Positions 1 to 8,313 of a stretch of 64,000 bases of DNA are shown in pieces. The position numbers were made by a program, and so were the translations under genes. How positions within the stretch are numbered: position 1 is the first letter of the stretch; the number at the start of each line of letters is the position of its first letter. The notes below the pieces were generated by a model, which saw only the letters and a program-made list of their open reading frames with translations, was not told the origin of the DNA and ran no database searches. This DNA is from Manganitrophus sp963718695 (GTDB lineage: Bacteria > Nitrospirota > Nitrospiria > SBBL01 > Manganitrophaceae): contig OY970371.1 in assembly GCA_963718695.1 (NCBI GenBank), positions 3,844,001 through 3,908,000 on the forward strand. Reading direction: 5' to 3'.

Positions 1-1
1 C

Positions 2-562
2 GGCCACGACTTCGGAAAGAATATCCTCCCGAGCATCATCAATACCCATGCCGTCGGGGCGTATCGCTTCGGCGGCAAGGAAGGCCGGGTCACCCGAGAC
101 GGCTACTGGCGGGATGTCGGAACCCTCGATGCGTATTACCAGGCGAACATGGACCTCATCGAACCGGTGCCGCCGATCGATCTTTACCAGAGTGACTGGG
201 GGATTCGAACCTACCATGGCCAGTATCCCGCCGCCCGGATGGCCCCATCTGCGTCCGGAGAGGCCGGATCGGTCGTCAACACCTTGCTCGCCGGCGGAGA
301 TGTCATCATCGGCGCACGGGTTCTCCATTCGATCCTCTCTCCGAATGTCTGGGTTGAATCGGGGGCGGTCATCGAAGATGCCATTCTCTTTGAGGGGGTT
401 CAGGTCGGCGCCAAGGCGCGCCTGCGTCGTTGCATTCTGGATAAAGGAGTTCGTATCCCGGCGGGGGAAACGGTCGGCTGGGACCACGAACAAGATCGCT
501 GCCGGGGATTTACCCTTTCGGAAGGAGGGGTCGTGGTGGTTCCGAAAGGATACAACTTCTAA
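2..562 (+). CDS. glgC: Glucose-1-phosphate adenylyltransferase, C-terminal part (runs off left edge)
   Basis: The frame is open from the first bases, so the 5' part lies outside the window. The visible residues include RDVGTLDAYYQANMDL and then a left-handed beta-helix region (GARVLHSILSPNVW, VGAKARLRRCILDKGV) ending GFTLSEGGVVVVPKG. These are hallmarks of GlgC, which makes ADP-glucose from glucose-1-phosphate and ATP for glycogen synthesis in the cytoplasm. The nucleotidyltransferase domain is not visible, so catalytic residues cannot be checked. It converges with the cyclophilin gene across a 76-bp gap. Confidence 0.9.
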   Translation, partial: GHDFGKNILPSIINTHAVGAYRFGGKEGRVTRDGYWRDVGTLDAYYQANMDLIEPVPPIDLYQSDWGIRTYHGQYPAARMAPSASGEAGSVVNTLLAGGDVIIGARVLHSILSPNVWVESGAVIEDAILFEGVQVGAKARLRRCILDKGVRIPAGETVGWDHEQDRCRGFTLSEGGVVVVPKGYNF

Positions 563-638
563 AACAGGGGAGACGTCGGGCGTGAGGCGAAAGAGCACTC
601 TCTCTTTTGACTTTGCCCCTTACACCTCACGCGCCACG

Positions 639-1241
639 TTACTTCGATCTGATAATCTGGACTTTCTTAATCACCACTTCCGTCTTGGGGCGGTCCCGCT
701 CGTCGCGCGGAATGGCGACGATTTTCTTGACCACATCCTGCCCCTCAATCACCTGGCCGAAAATGGTGTGCCGGTTGTTCAACCAATCGGTCGCCCCTTC
801 CGTAATAAAGAACTGGCTTCCGTTGGTATTCCGGCCGGAATTCGCCATCGCCAAGCGGCCGGGACGATCGAATTTCAGGTTCGCCGAGAACTCATCCTCA
901 AACTGAAAGCCGGGTCCTCCGGTGCCGTTTCCGAGCGGATCTCCCCCTTGGATCATAAAACCGGGAATGACACGATGGAAGACCACCCCTTCGTAAAGCG
1001 GCCGCTTCACCTTTTGCCTTGTTTTCGGATCGGTCCACTCTTTGGTTCCCTCGGCCAATCCGACGAAGTTCGCCACCGTTTTCGGGGCGTCTTTCTCAAA
1101 GAGCTCCAGGGTGATGTTGCCCTGCAACGTCTCCATCACCGCATAAAGGCCGGGAGGAAGTTTCTTCTCCTCGGCGGCTCCCTCGGGGATCAGGGCCAGC
1201 CCGATCACAATAAAACTCAAGATCCAGAGCGTCAATTGCAT
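639..1241 (-). CDS. Exported cyclophilin-type peptidyl-prolyl cis-trans isomerase
   Basis: This 200-residue protein has an N-terminal hydrophobic signal peptide (MQLTLWILSFIVIGLALIP...GAA) followed by a full cyclophilin domain. Family motifs are clear: FHRVIPGFMIQGGDPLG, GRLAMANSGRNTNGSQFFIT and HTIFGQVIEGQDVV. Cyclophilins catalyse proline isomerisation during folding. The signal peptide puts this one in the periplasm or outside. The Arg of FHRV and the QFFIT stretch are intact, so it is probably active. A very similar layout is seen in PpiA. No operon partner is visible. Confidence 0.93.
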   Translation of the reverse strand: MQLTLWILSFIVIGLALIPEGAAEEKKLPPGLYAVMETLQGNITLELFEKDAPKTVANFVGLAEGTKEWTDPKTRQKVKRPLYEGVVFHRVIPGFMIQGGDPLGNGTGGPGFQFEDEFSANLKFDRPGRLAMANSGRNTNGSQFFITEGATDWLNNRHTIFGQVIEGQDVVKKIVAIPRDERDRPKTEVVIKKVQIIRSK

Positions 1242-1504
1242 TCAAACCTCCATCGAAAAAGGTGACAGACGGGCCGATCTTAATATAAGTGGGGCCTTGT
1301 TGGCAAGCGGCGGACGCTGCGGCGGTCGATGGAGGCGGCGAGGCAAGAAATCGGCGGATGGAGAAAAAACCATCCCCTCCTGATAGGATGCGGCACATCG
1401 GGGGGCTGGTATTTGGGGTTTGACTTCAAGTACAATAGAAAAAACATAGATAGGATCTATTCGAGCGAAACGATTAATCCTGAACCACCTTGAAAGGGAG
1501 AAAC

Positions 1505-2032
1505 ATGGAGAAAAAGTGGGCCGTCCAGGGAGATGTAAAGGTCGAATTCCCCATGAGCGCCGTCATTGATATGTATTCTTTTTTCGAAGAGATCAAAGAG
1601 AAATGGGCGGATGATCCGGAGCTCCACGATTCGCTCAATCACTTCGAGCTGGAGATTAAAAAGGACGATTTTCACTACCGGATGGGAGAAATTTCCATCA
1701 AAGATCTCTTAAGAGATTACAAAATGGATGATCTCTACCAGCAAGCGAAGGCCGAGCTCCCCTTGAAAGAAGCGCTCCGTCTTTTTGTCTCCTTCCTCCA
1801 GCTGGAACAGCGGCTCCCGCAAAAGGTCCTTAAAAACGTCGACTACCAAAATAAGCGGGCCTGCTTCGTGATGGCCCTGGAAGAAAACAAGCTGAGAACC
1901 CCCGATTGGAAAGAGATGCGTCCCTTCCCGGTGGTCCGTCTCAGTTTCGATGTCGAAGAGGAAAATCAGGCGGAGGTGATTCCGATCCGTCCTGAAAACC
2001 AGAACCATTCCTCCCGGGCAAAAAGAAAGTAG
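1505..2032 (+). CDS. Conserved-looking hypothetical cytoplasmic protein
   Basis: This 175-residue protein has no signal peptide and no membrane segment, and I do not recognise its family. The start was set at ATG 1505, which has a good AAGGGAG ribosome site just upstream; a TTG 15 bases further up is less likely. The protein is rich in charged residues and mostly helical, with a long acidic and basic central part (ELEIKKDDFHYRMGE, LPLKEALRLFVSFLQLEQRLP) and a polar tail. It stands alone and is followed at once by two hairpins with T-runs, so it is probably a one-gene transcript. A TTGACT box near 1420 may belong to its promoter. Confidence 0.7.
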   Translation: MEKKWAVQGDVKVEFPMSAVIDMYSFFEEIKEKWADDPELHDSLNHFELEIKKDDFHYRMGEISIKDLLRDYKMDDLYQQAKAELPLKEALRLFVSFLQLEQRLPQKVLKNVDYQNKRACFVMALEENKLRTPDWKEMRPFPVVRLSFDVEEENQAEVIPIRPENQNHSSRAKRK

Positions 2033-2033
2033 A

Positions 2034-2120
2034 GGCGCACCGATGTGTGCGCCCGTTTTTCTTCCTGTCTTTTGATCGTAAAGATCGGGGCGGACACGCA
2101 GATCCGCCCCGACGTTTTTT
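2034..2120 (+). terminator. Two tandem hairpins with T-runs after the 1505-2032 gene
   Basis: Hairpin 1 (2034-2053) pairs GGCGCAC with GTGCGCC and is followed by CGTTTTT. Hairpin 2 (2085-2112) pairs TCGGGGCGGA with TCCGCCCCGA and is followed by CGTTTTTT. Both T-runs face the plus-strand gene that ends at 2032, so they should stop its transcript before the convergent hydrolase gene. The whole block also matches a palindromic unit near 62301, so it is a repeat recruited as a terminator. Confidence 0.75.
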
Positions 2121-2124
2121 GAGA

Positions 2125-2817
2125 TTAATCCCTACAAAGCCCTTCCAACTCTTTCGGCTCAATCTCCGTCAGGCTCGTGACAATCCGATTCGCTTTTCCT
2201 TCCAATTTTTCCCGCGGGTAGGAGTTGGTCACGGCAAGGCAGTTCATCCCCGCCAGGCGGGCCGCCTCCACGCCATGGAGGGAGTCTTCAATGACCACAC
2301 ATTCCTTCGGCTCGATCGGCAGGTTCGTCGACGGCGGCCGCTCGTTTAGCTTCGCAAGCGCCGTCAGGAAGGCTTCCGGATGGGGTTTCCCGTTCTTCAC
2401 GTCCTGCGCGCTTACGATCACCGGAAATGCCGACCGCATCCCCCCTTTATCGAGGGCAAACTTGATCTCCCCCCGAAAAGCGCCGGAGGCGATCGCCAGC
2501 CGGTAGTGCCCCTCCGCCTTTTTCACGAAGTCCACCACCCCTGGATAGAGATAGAGCTCCTGTTGAGAGAGGGTCCGATAGACGGCCATCTTCCGAATAA
2601 TCAAATCCTTGAGGATCTTGTTGTTGATCGGTCGCTGATGGTCGGCGAGCGCCGTCTCGAAGCATCCCTTGTCGTCCATCGCAAGGTACTTCGAATAATA
2701 TTCCTCTTTGCTGAGGGTGATCCCCTCCTCCTGCAACACCTGCTGCAGCGCCTTCATATGGTGCGGCTCGCTGTCGACGATCACCCCGTCGCAATCGAAA
2801 ATAATCGCTTTTAACAT
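2125..2817 (-). CDS. HAD-superfamily hydrolase, beta-phosphoglucomutase/phosphatase type
   Basis: This 230-residue protein starts MLKAIIFDCDGVIVDSEP, the DxDGxxxDS nucleophile motif of subclass I HAD enzymes. Later motifs are IASGAF (motif II), KNGKPHPEAF (motif III Lys) and CVVIEDSLHGVEAARLAGM (motif IV). The start at 2817 has a GAGGAG site seven bases upstream, which is better than a start four codons earlier. The enzyme would hydrolyse or move phosphate on a small sugar phosphate or similar metabolite; the substrate cannot be told from sequence. A cap domain lies between motifs I and II. Confidence 0.88.
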   Translation of the reverse strand: MLKAIIFDCDGVIVDSEPHHMKALQQVLQEEGITLSKEEYYSKYLAMDDKGCFETALADHQRPINNKILKDLIIRKMAVYRTLSQQELYLYPGVVDFVKKAEGHYRLAIASGAFRGEIKFALDKGGMRSAFPVIVSAQDVKNGKPHPEAFLTALAKLNERPPSTNLPIEPKECVVIEDSLHGVEAARLAGMNCLAVTNSYPREKLEGKANRIVTSLTEIEPKELEGLCRD

Positions 2818-2883
2818 GGCTCTCCTCAAAAAAGTTGTCTTAGCATAAAGAAAGAGGCCGGAGAGATCAAGCCCTTTTGAAGG

Positions 2884-4167
2884 TCAGGAGGTTTGGGATT
2901 GCGGCGTCGATCTTCTTGGAGGAGGGTGTTCCCGCTCCGCCTGGCGGATTGCTTGGATTCGCTGCAGGATCGGAGGATGAGAATCATTGAGGAGCACATG
3001 GAGCGGATGCGGCGTGAGGTTGGAGAGATGATCGACCGCCAGCTTCTTTAACGCGCCGATCATCGCCTCCGGCTGTTCAAACGTATCGGCCGCGAAGCGG
3101 TCGGCCTCGTATTCGTTCCTTCGGGACAAAGCCTGTAAGAAAATAGAGAGGATCGACTCGACCGGGGTGAAGAGAAGGCTGAAGAAAACCAGCCCCGCAT
3201 AGATCGACGGCTGCTCCATGTAGAAGGCCTCATAAAGTCCGGGCCGGTAGAGAAAAATGGAGAGGAGGAAGAACATCAGCCCCGCGTGGGCGATGGAAAG
3301 AGCCATTCCCAGGAGAATGTGCTTTTTCTTATAATGCCCGATTTCATGCGCTAAGATCGCGACCAGCTCTGGGACGCTCTGCTTCGCAATCAACGTATCG
3401 AAGAGAGCGATCCGCTTGTGCCGGCCGAAGCCGGAAAAGAAGGCGTTTGCCTTGGTGGAGCGGCGCGAGCCGTCGATCACGTAGATCTGCTCCACCGGAA
3501 AATCGACCGAGCGGGCATAGGAGAGAATCCGCTCCTTCAGCTCCCCCTCTCCGAGCGGGGTGAACTTGTTGAAGATCGGCATGATCCAGGTGGGGGCGAT
3601 AAATTGGACGAAGAAGACGAAGAGGGTAAAGGCGGCCCAGGCATAAAGCCAGGCGAGCTCCCCGGCGAAGTGGAAGAAAAAGAGAATGCCGGCGAGAAGC
3701 GGCCCCCCGAGCAGCAGGCCGAGCACGGTCCCCTTGATCAAATCGGCAACGAAGGTCGCCGGCGTCATCTTGTTAAAGCCGAACCGCTGCTCGATAATGA
3801 AGGTGTCATAAATCTGGAAAGGAAGCGACAGAAGGCCTCTCAGGAAAACCAGAATGCCGATATAGGCGAGGCCGGTTACGATCGGACCGAACCCCCAACT
3901 CCGGACCCATAAGTCGATGAGATTGAATCCGCCGGAGAACCAGAAGGCGAGAAGGGCGATCAAGCCGACCGTCGCGGTGAAAATCCCGAATCGCGTCTTC
4001 ACACGGAGATACTCCTGCGATTTGCGGTAGGCCTCCGGGTCGTAGACCCCTTGAAATTCCTCCGGCAGCTCCCGCCGCATTGCCTTGAGGTTGAGGAGAT
4101 CGGCGGCGAGATTCAGGATGTAGTCGAGAAGAAGCGCGGCAAGAATGATGATTCCATAAAGATTCAT
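2884..4167 (-). CDS. M48-family membrane zinc metalloprotease (Ste24-like)
   Basis: This protein has 427 residues and several transmembrane segments. It carries the HExxH zinc motif (ELVAILAHEIGHYKKKH, His near residue 274) and a downstream third ligand in NEYEADRFA (near 352). The N-terminal half resembles the CAAX-protease helical domain of Ste24 peptidases. Such enzymes cleave membrane or misfolded proteins in the cytoplasmic membrane. The start at 4167 has a GAGGTGAT site. It lies 4 bp downstream of the secreted-protein gene at 4172-4651, and the two probably share a transcript. In a bacterium a quality-control role is more likely than CAAX processing. Confidence 0.9.
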   Translation of the reverse strand: MNLYGIIILAALLLDYILNLAADLLNLKAMRRELPEEFQGVYDPEAYRKSQEYLRVKTRFGIFTATVGLIALLAFWFSGGFNLIDLWVRSWGFGPIVTGLAYIGILVFLRGLLSLPFQIYDTFIIEQRFGFNKMTPATFVADLIKGTVLGLLLGGPLLAGILFFFHFAGELAWLYAWAAFTLFVFFVQFIAPTWIMPIFNKFTPLGEGELKERILSYARSVDFPVEQIYVIDGSRRSTKANAFFSGFGRHKRIALFDTLIAKQSVPELVAILAHEIGHYKKKHILLGMALSIAHAGLMFFLLSIFLYRPGLYEAFYMEQPSIYAGLVFFSLLFTPVESILSIFLQALSRRNEYEADRFAADTFEQPEAMIGALKKLAVDHLSNLTPHPLHVLLNDSHPPILQRIQAIRQAEREHPPPRRSTPQSQTS

Positions 4168-4171
4168 CAGA

Positions 4172-4651
4172 TCACCTCGGATCAACAAGCAGATCGTTCG
4201 GTAAGATGACCTCCGGCTTGGTGCTGACGTTCAAATCGGAGATGATCCAATCTTCTTTTACCTTGGCCACTTCTTTAAAGGCGACAAACCGGGCGAAGGC
4301 CGGTCCTCGATCGTAATTGAGGGTAACATAGACCAGATGGGCGCGCGGGGTCAGCGGATGGGTTTCGATCAGATGGCCGCTTGAAAATTGGCCGTAGAGG
4401 GATTCGATCTCCTTCAAGAGGGCCAACTGTGCGGCCGCCTCCTTGCTCCCCTCAAGGATTCCCCCCTTGGTCCATGCCTTCATCGCCCCATCCGCTCCTT
4501 TGAAGGAGTAGTCGTTCAGCCCGGCAAGGACAATGCTCGGAATGCCGAGTTTCTCCTCTCTTCCGGCGGCGAACGGTATCGAAGAGAGCGCCAAGAGGAC
4601 GGCCACCAAGATGAAAGCAACCCCGCTAATCGATCGGACTGATTGTGACAT
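4172..4651 (-). CDS. Exported protein of unknown function
   Basis: This 159-residue protein has an N-terminal hydrophobic stretch (ISGVAFILVAVLLALSSIPFAAG) that reads as a signal peptide. The mature part has a helical segment (AAAQLALLKEIESLYGQFSSG) and a beta-rich end (RAHLVYVTLNYDRGPAFARFVAF, KEDWIISDLNVSTKPE). That arrangement recalls NTF2-like or DUF3887-type secreted domains, but I cannot name the family. It lies between a GIY-YIG gene (overlap 26 bp) and the M48 protease (4 bp gap), so it is in the same likely operon. Confidence 0.7.
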   Translation of the reverse strand: MSQSVRSISGVAFILVAVLLALSSIPFAAGREEKLGIPSIVLAGLNDYSFKGADGAMKAWTKGGILEGSKEAAAQLALLKEIESLYGQFSSGHLIETHPLTPRAHLVYVTLNYDRGPAFARFVAFKEVAKVKEDWIISDLNVSTKPEVILPNDLLVDPR

Positions 4652-4961
4652 CGATCCTCCTCTCCAGAATCAGTTTTTCTTTTTCTTTCCGAGAGAGCGC
4701 CTTGAGCGCCCCCTCCCTGATGGATGCTTCGGAACGGCTGACGCAGCCTTCTTGATAGATCGCTTCAACCGGCCGCCGGGAGCGTGTGTAGCGGGAGGCG
4801 CGCCCCGCGTTGTGTTGATCGAGCCGGCGAGACAGGTTGTTGGTGATGCCGGTATAAAAGCTCCCGTCGCTGCATTCGACGATGTAGACGGTCCAGGTCG
4901 GCTCCTGTCGATCGGGATGGATCTCTTTTCCGGTCCGGGATTGCGCCTTTTTTTTCTTCAA
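4626..4961 (-). CDS. GIY-YIG domain protein (UPF0213/YhbQ-like)
   Basis: This 111-residue protein has an N-terminal basic stretch and then the GIY-YIG core: TWTVYIVECSDGSFYTGITN, with RRLDQHNAG, RYTRSRRPVEAIYQE and SEASIREGALKAL following as in the YhbQ/UPF0213 group. These are small single-domain nucleases or nuclease-like proteins linked to DNA repair. The catalytic Tyr, Arg and Glu positions look kept. It lies 8 bp downstream of the SDR gene and overlaps the secreted-protein gene, so it is part of the 2.9-5.8 kb minus-strand run. Confidence 0.88.
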   Translation of the reverse strand: MKKKKAQSRTGKEIHPDRQEPTWTVYIVECSDGSFYTGITNNLSRRLDQHNAGRASRYTRSRRPVEAIYQEGCVSRSEASIREGALKALSRKEKEKLILERRIDVTISPID

Positions 4962-4969
4962 AGGGTCTC

Positions 4970-5788
4970 CTAAACGAAGAGGTCGGGAATCAGCGGCGTT
5001 CCGGGCGAGACGGCGTAGCGGTCGAAGTCGGCGATCCCGGCCGATCGGAGGAGCGCTTCATCGATAAAGAAGTTCCCGGTGCACTCCCAGCTCGATTTCG
5101 TCAAGATCAGGTAAGCCGCATCGGCCATGATCTCCGGCCTCCTGCAGCGCTGAAGCGCCACCTCTCCTCCCAGGCTGACCACCGCGGCGGTCGCGATGGC
5201 GGTTTGCGGCCAGAGGGAATTGACGGCCACCCCCTTTTCCTTGAACGCTTCCGCCATCCCGAGGGTGCAGAGGCTCATTCCGTATTTCGAGAGGGTGTAA
5301 GCCAGATGCGGCGCGAACCACCTCGCGTCGAGGTTCAGCGGCGGGGCGATGTTGAGGATGTGGGGGTTGTCGGCCTCCGCCAAATAAGGAAAACAGGTCT
5401 GAGCGCAGAGAAAGGTGCCGCGGACGTTGACCTGCTGCATCAGGTCGAACCGCTTCATTGGCGTTTGAAGGATGCCGGTCAGGCCGAGGGCGCTGGCGTT
5501 GTTAATAAGGATATCGATCCCGCCGAAGGTCTCGACCGTCTTCTTCACCGCCGCCTGGACCTGATCTTCGAATCGAATATCGGCCGGGCAGGCGAGTGCC
5601 TGGCCTCCGGCGGCGATGATCTCCTCGGCGGCGGTGTAGATCGTGCCGGGGAGATTTTTTTGAGGGGTGACCGTCTTGGCGACCAGAACGACGTTGGCGC
5701 CATCCTGCGCGGCCCGCAGGGCGATCGCTTTCCCGATCCCCCGGCTTGCGCCGGTGATGAAGAGGGTCTTTCCTTGCAGTGTGGTCAT
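4970..5788 (-). CDS. Short-chain dehydrogenase/reductase, HSDL2-like, with altered catalytic Ser
   Basis: This protein has 272 residues and a Rossmann fold: TGASRGIGKAIA for the cofactor, NNAS in mid-protein, and YTLSKYGM giving the catalytic Tyr and Lys. The overall wording (LNIAPPLNLDARWF, WPQTAIATAAV, DAAYLILTK...CTGNFFIDE) matches the HSDL2-type SDR group as I recall it. In that group the position before PPLNL is Ser, whereas here it is Ala. The enzyme may therefore have weak or changed activity. The partner substrate is unknown; members of the group are linked to fatty-acid metabolism. Confidence 0.85.
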   Translation of the reverse strand: MTTLQGKTLFITGASRGIGKAIALRAAQDGANVVLVAKTVTPQKNLPGTIYTAAEEIIAAGGQALACPADIRFEDQVQAAVKKTVETFGGIDILINNASALGLTGILQTPMKRFDLMQQVNVRGTFLCAQTCFPYLAEADNPHILNIAPPLNLDARWFAPHLAYTLSKYGMSLCTLGMAEAFKEKGVAVNSLWPQTAIATAAVVSLGGEVALQRCRRPEIMADAAYLILTKSSWECTGNFFIDEALLRSAGIADFDRYAVSPGTPLIPDLFV

Positions 5789-5825
5789 GCTTCTCCGTAT
5801 AGCGGCGCTTTTCCCGACGGCCGGC

Positions 5826-6299
5826 TCAAGGGCTTTCCTTTTTCAATAATTCCTCGAAGACTTTGTAGCGGGTCTCCGTCATCCCGAGCGCATGATAGGT
5901 CTGCTGGGCCCGCTGATTGTCTCTTTCGACGTAGAGCCGGAAGCCGCAGACATTGCCTTGTTCCGTCGCCCGTCGCTTCACCTCCGCATAGAGCCGCTTG
6001 TAGATCCCTTTTCCGCGATGTTCCGGTACGACATAGACGCTCTGAAGCCACCAAAAGAGGCGGTCTCTCCAGTCGCTCCACTCATAGGTGACCATCAACC
6101 CGCCGACCACCATCCCGTTGATTTCGGCGACGAGATAGAAGCCGTATTGCGGCTCCTTGAGGAGCGCGGCGACCCCGGCTGAGACGGTTTCGATCGGAAG
6201 GTCGAGCCCCTCGGTTTCCCGCGCCATCGCCTGGTTGAACGCAACCAGGGGCTCCGCGTCTCGGTCGACGGCCGGTCGAATGAACACCACATCCGTCAT
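5826..6299 (-). CDS. GNAT-family N-acetyltransferase
   Basis: This protein has 157 residues. It opens VVFIRPAVDRDAEPLVAFNQAMARETEG and has the acetyl-CoA binding motif VYVVPEHRGKGIYKRLYAEV, followed by NQRAQQTYHALGMTETRYKVFEE. The pattern fits single-domain GNAT enzymes that acetylate an amine from acetyl-CoA. The substrate cannot be inferred. It lies 37 bp downstream of the SDR start on the same strand, with msrB upstream, so co-transcription is possible. Confidence 0.88.
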   Translation of the reverse strand: MTDVVFIRPAVDRDAEPLVAFNQAMARETEGLDLPIETVSAGVAALLKEPQYGFYLVAEINGMVVGGLMVTYEWSDWRDRLFWWLQSVYVVPEHRGKGIYKRLYAEVKRRATEQGNVCGFRLYVERDNQRAQQTYHALGMTETRYKVFEELLKKESP

Positions 6300-6330
6300 G
6301 AAACACCCGGTAGGAAGGAATGGATGAGGA

Positions 6331-6750
6331 TCATCCGTTCTTTTCTTTTTCTTGTTTCTCTTTTTCCAGCTTCAGCGCGGCGGAGTTGATGCAGTAGCGC
6401 ATCCCTGTCGGCCGGGGACCGTCCGGGAAGAGGTGGCCGAGATGCGACTCGCAGGTGGCGCACATCACCTCGACCCGGCGCATCCCGTGGCTCTGATCCT
6501 CCTCGGTCTTGATCCCTTCCGCCGAGATCGGCTCCCAAAAGCTCGGCCAGCCGCTCCCCGATTCATATTTGGTTTTGGAGCTGAAGAGCTCATTCCCGCA
6601 GGCGACGCAGCGGTAGATCCCCGGCTCTTTGCTGTTATAATACTCGCCGGTAAAGGCCCGCTCGGTCCCCTTTTTCCGGGCCACCTCATACTGTTCGGGG
6701 GTGAGCTCTTTCTTCCACTCTTCTTCGGATTTGGTGATTTTCTTTTTCAT
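6331..6750 (-). CDS. msrB: Peptide-methionine (R)-S-oxide reductase
   Basis: This protein has 139 residues and a full MsrB domain. It has the zinc-binding pairs CVACG and CATCE, the motif SGSGWPSFWEPI, HLGHLFPDGPRPTGMRYCINSAAL and the resolving/catalytic Cys in RYCIN. It reduces methionine-R-sulfoxide in proteins with thioredoxin. There is no signal peptide, so it is cytoplasmic. The lysine-rich tail is unremarkable. The gene is followed by the GNAT gene on the same strand. Confidence 0.95.
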   Translation of the reverse strand: MKKKITKSEEEWKKELTPEQYEVARKKGTERAFTGEYYNSKEPGIYRCVACGNELFSSKTKYESGSGWPSFWEPISAEGIKTEEDQSHGMRRVEVMCATCESHLGHLFPDGPRPTGMRYCINSAALKLEKEKQEKEKNG

Positions 6751-7123
6751 AAAAATAGCTCCTCGTTCGAGACTCTTTATCAGGGGTCATTCTGAGGCGA
6801 AGCCGAGACGCTCAATCGGGACCCTATGGAAAAGGCGAGATCCTTCGCTTCGCTCAGTGATGACAAATCGCTGTCTCATCGCTTCATGATAATCCGAATC
6901 GAGCAACGGGTCAATTCTCCTCTTCAACTGGGATCGTCGGTCCAAAGACATTCCTTTCCGGTTGAGCCTGTGCCGAGCTTTTTCCCTGTGATATAAGCGG
7001 GCGCTTCGCCGATTCGGAGGGGTTGTATGCCATCCTGTTTTCGCCATAAAATAAAAATGAGGAGTAAATACGGCCCACCTCTGTCAACGAGGCGGCCTGT
7101 ATTCTCAGGAAAGGGAGGGTCAT
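6751..7123. other. Intergenic region with an imperfect inverted repeat
   Basis: This is a 373-bp gap between msrB and the divergent DUF4383-like gene. It contains a spaced inverted repeat at about 6785-6866: TCATTCTGAGGCGAAGCC on one side and CTTCGCTTCGCTCAGTGATG on the other. This is the type of REP-like sequence common in bacterial intergenic DNA. The rest must hold the two divergent promoters, but I cannot pick them with confidence. Short open frames here look random. Confidence 0.5.
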
Positions 7124-7516
7124 ATGTCGAGTGTATCGAGGAGCGTCAAAGCGCTCGGAATCATTTTAGTCATTATTGGGATCTGGGGGTTCTTCCAGAA
7201 CCCCATTTTGGGACTGTTCCTGGTGGATCCCATGCACAATGTATTTCACTTACTCACCGGGATTCTGGCGATCGTTTTTGCAGCGAGAGGGGAAGCGCCG
7301 GCGAAGCAATATTCAAAGGTCATCGGCGTGGTCTACGCCCTGATTACGATCGCCGGTTTCTTTATGAGCGGCGTTTATGAATTAGGATTCATGCGGATGA
7401 ACGATACCGACGATTGGCTCCATCTGTTCTTGACGGCGGCGTTTCTCTATCTCGGTTACAGCCGCGTCTACGGCGCCCGTCGGGCCCGGATGCGCGAGGC
7501 GCCGGCCCGAAGTTAA
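7124..7516 (+). CDS. DUF4383-like small membrane protein
   Basis: This 130-residue protein has four predicted transmembrane helices: ALGIILVIIGIWGFF, NVFHLLTGILAIVFA, VIGVVYALITIAGFFM and WLHLFLTAAFLYLGY. The HNVFHLLTG and DDWLHLFL histidines are features I associate with DUF4383. A strong GGGAGGG ribosome site precedes ATG 7124. The function is unknown; the conserved His residues in or near the membrane suggest cofactor or ion contact, but this is inference. Confidence 0.75.
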   Translation: MSSVSRSVKALGIILVIIGIWGFFQNPILGLFLVDPMHNVFHLLTGILAIVFAARGEAPAKQYSKVIGVVYALITIAGFFMSGVYELGFMRMNDTDDWLHLFLTAAFLYLGYSRVYGARRARMREAPARS

Positions 7517-7543
7517 GCAAACAAGGCTCATGGGGAGTGTGAA

Positions 7544-7576
7544 CTGGGCCACCCGCTTATTAAGCGGGTGGCCCAG
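7544..7576. repeat. 33-bp near-perfect palindrome
   Basis: Sixteen bases (CTGGGCCACCCGCTTA) are repeated in inverse order around a single central T. It lies 27 bp after the DUF4383-like gene and 13 bp before the end of the convergent GNAT gene. No T-run follows on either strand, so it is a palindromic repeat that may block transcription from both sides rather than a standard terminator. Confidence 0.8.
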
Positions 7577-7589
7577 ACAACGCGCAAGC

Positions 7590-8066
7590 TTACAACAGCA
7601 CCTTCATTTTCCGGCCTCCGGTCACTTCAAAACACTGACGTTCGTAGAATTGAACCGTTCCGGTGAACTGGGGAAGCGGCGGGGTGCAGACTTCGAGCCG
7701 CTTCCATCGTTGCGTCTTTCCATGTTCCACGGCGGCCTCGACCAGTCTTTTCCCAATTCCCCGCGAGCGATAAGCCGGATTGACATAGAGCTCCTGGATG
7801 ATCCCAAAGGCTCCCTCTGCATAAAGCGAATGACTTTCACACAGGGCGATGAAGCCGAGCGACTCTTCCGGCTCGAAGTCGATGGCCGTGTATACGGTGT
7901 AACTTCCCTCTTTTAGGAATCGCCCGCATCGCGCGCGCGTCTCCGGCAGATCGATATTGAATTGTTTCTCGCCGATCGCCTCTATAATCTCATCGGTTAA
8001 CCGTTTCACCATCCATGCGATCTGTTCGGCATCCTCCGGCGTGGCTTTTTTAATTTGGATCGTCAT
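7590..8066 (-). CDS. GNAT-family N-acetyltransferase
   Basis: This is a 158-residue protein starting MTIQIKKATPEDAEQIAWMV. The ATG at 8066 has a GGGAGGG site; an earlier start 11 codons up lacks one. The acetyl-CoA motif is ELYVNPAYRSRGIGKRLVEAA, followed by RLEVCTPP and QFYERQCFEVTGG. The mix of IIEAIGEKQFNIDL and a typical GNAT core suggests an amino-acid or antibiotic-like small-molecule acetylase. The substrate is unknown. Confidence 0.88.
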   Translation of the reverse strand: MTIQIKKATPEDAEQIAWMVKRLTDEIIEAIGEKQFNIDLPETRARCGRFLKEGSYTVYTAIDFEPEESLGFIALCESHSLYAEGAFGIIQELYVNPAYRSRGIGKRLVEAAVEHGKTQRWKRLEVCTPPLPQFTGTVQFYERQCFEVTGGRKMKVLL

Positions 8067-8313
8067 TTTCCCTCCCGGCCCCAGACCGAACGGTTGCATA
8101 ATACATCATTCAGAAAGTCGGATCGTCTGAAGCGGACAAGGTCCTCTTTGTCGGGACCCGGTCTCGATCAGCCGCTCCGCCGGATGCGCCGCCGAGATTT
8201 TCATATCTTCCCCATGCGTGATCCGCCGGGATGATTGACGTGTATAAGCCAATTCTTTTTCCAAGTCAATCGAATTGCATGAGGGGAGAAAAGGTCATGG
8301 GAGGCGGGCACTG

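Noticed and set aside
198..215. GGGGGATTCGAACC, which resembles a tRNA T-arm
   Set aside because: It is inside the glgC coding frame and no acceptor or anticodon stem surrounds it.
6911..7123. Minus-strand 70-codon frame upstream of the DUF4383-like gene
   Set aside because: No domain or ribosome site, and it covers the likely promoter region of the divergent gene.
7544..7576. Intrinsic terminator
   Set aside because: The stem is very strong, but neither strand has a T-run after it, so it is listed as a palindromic repeat.
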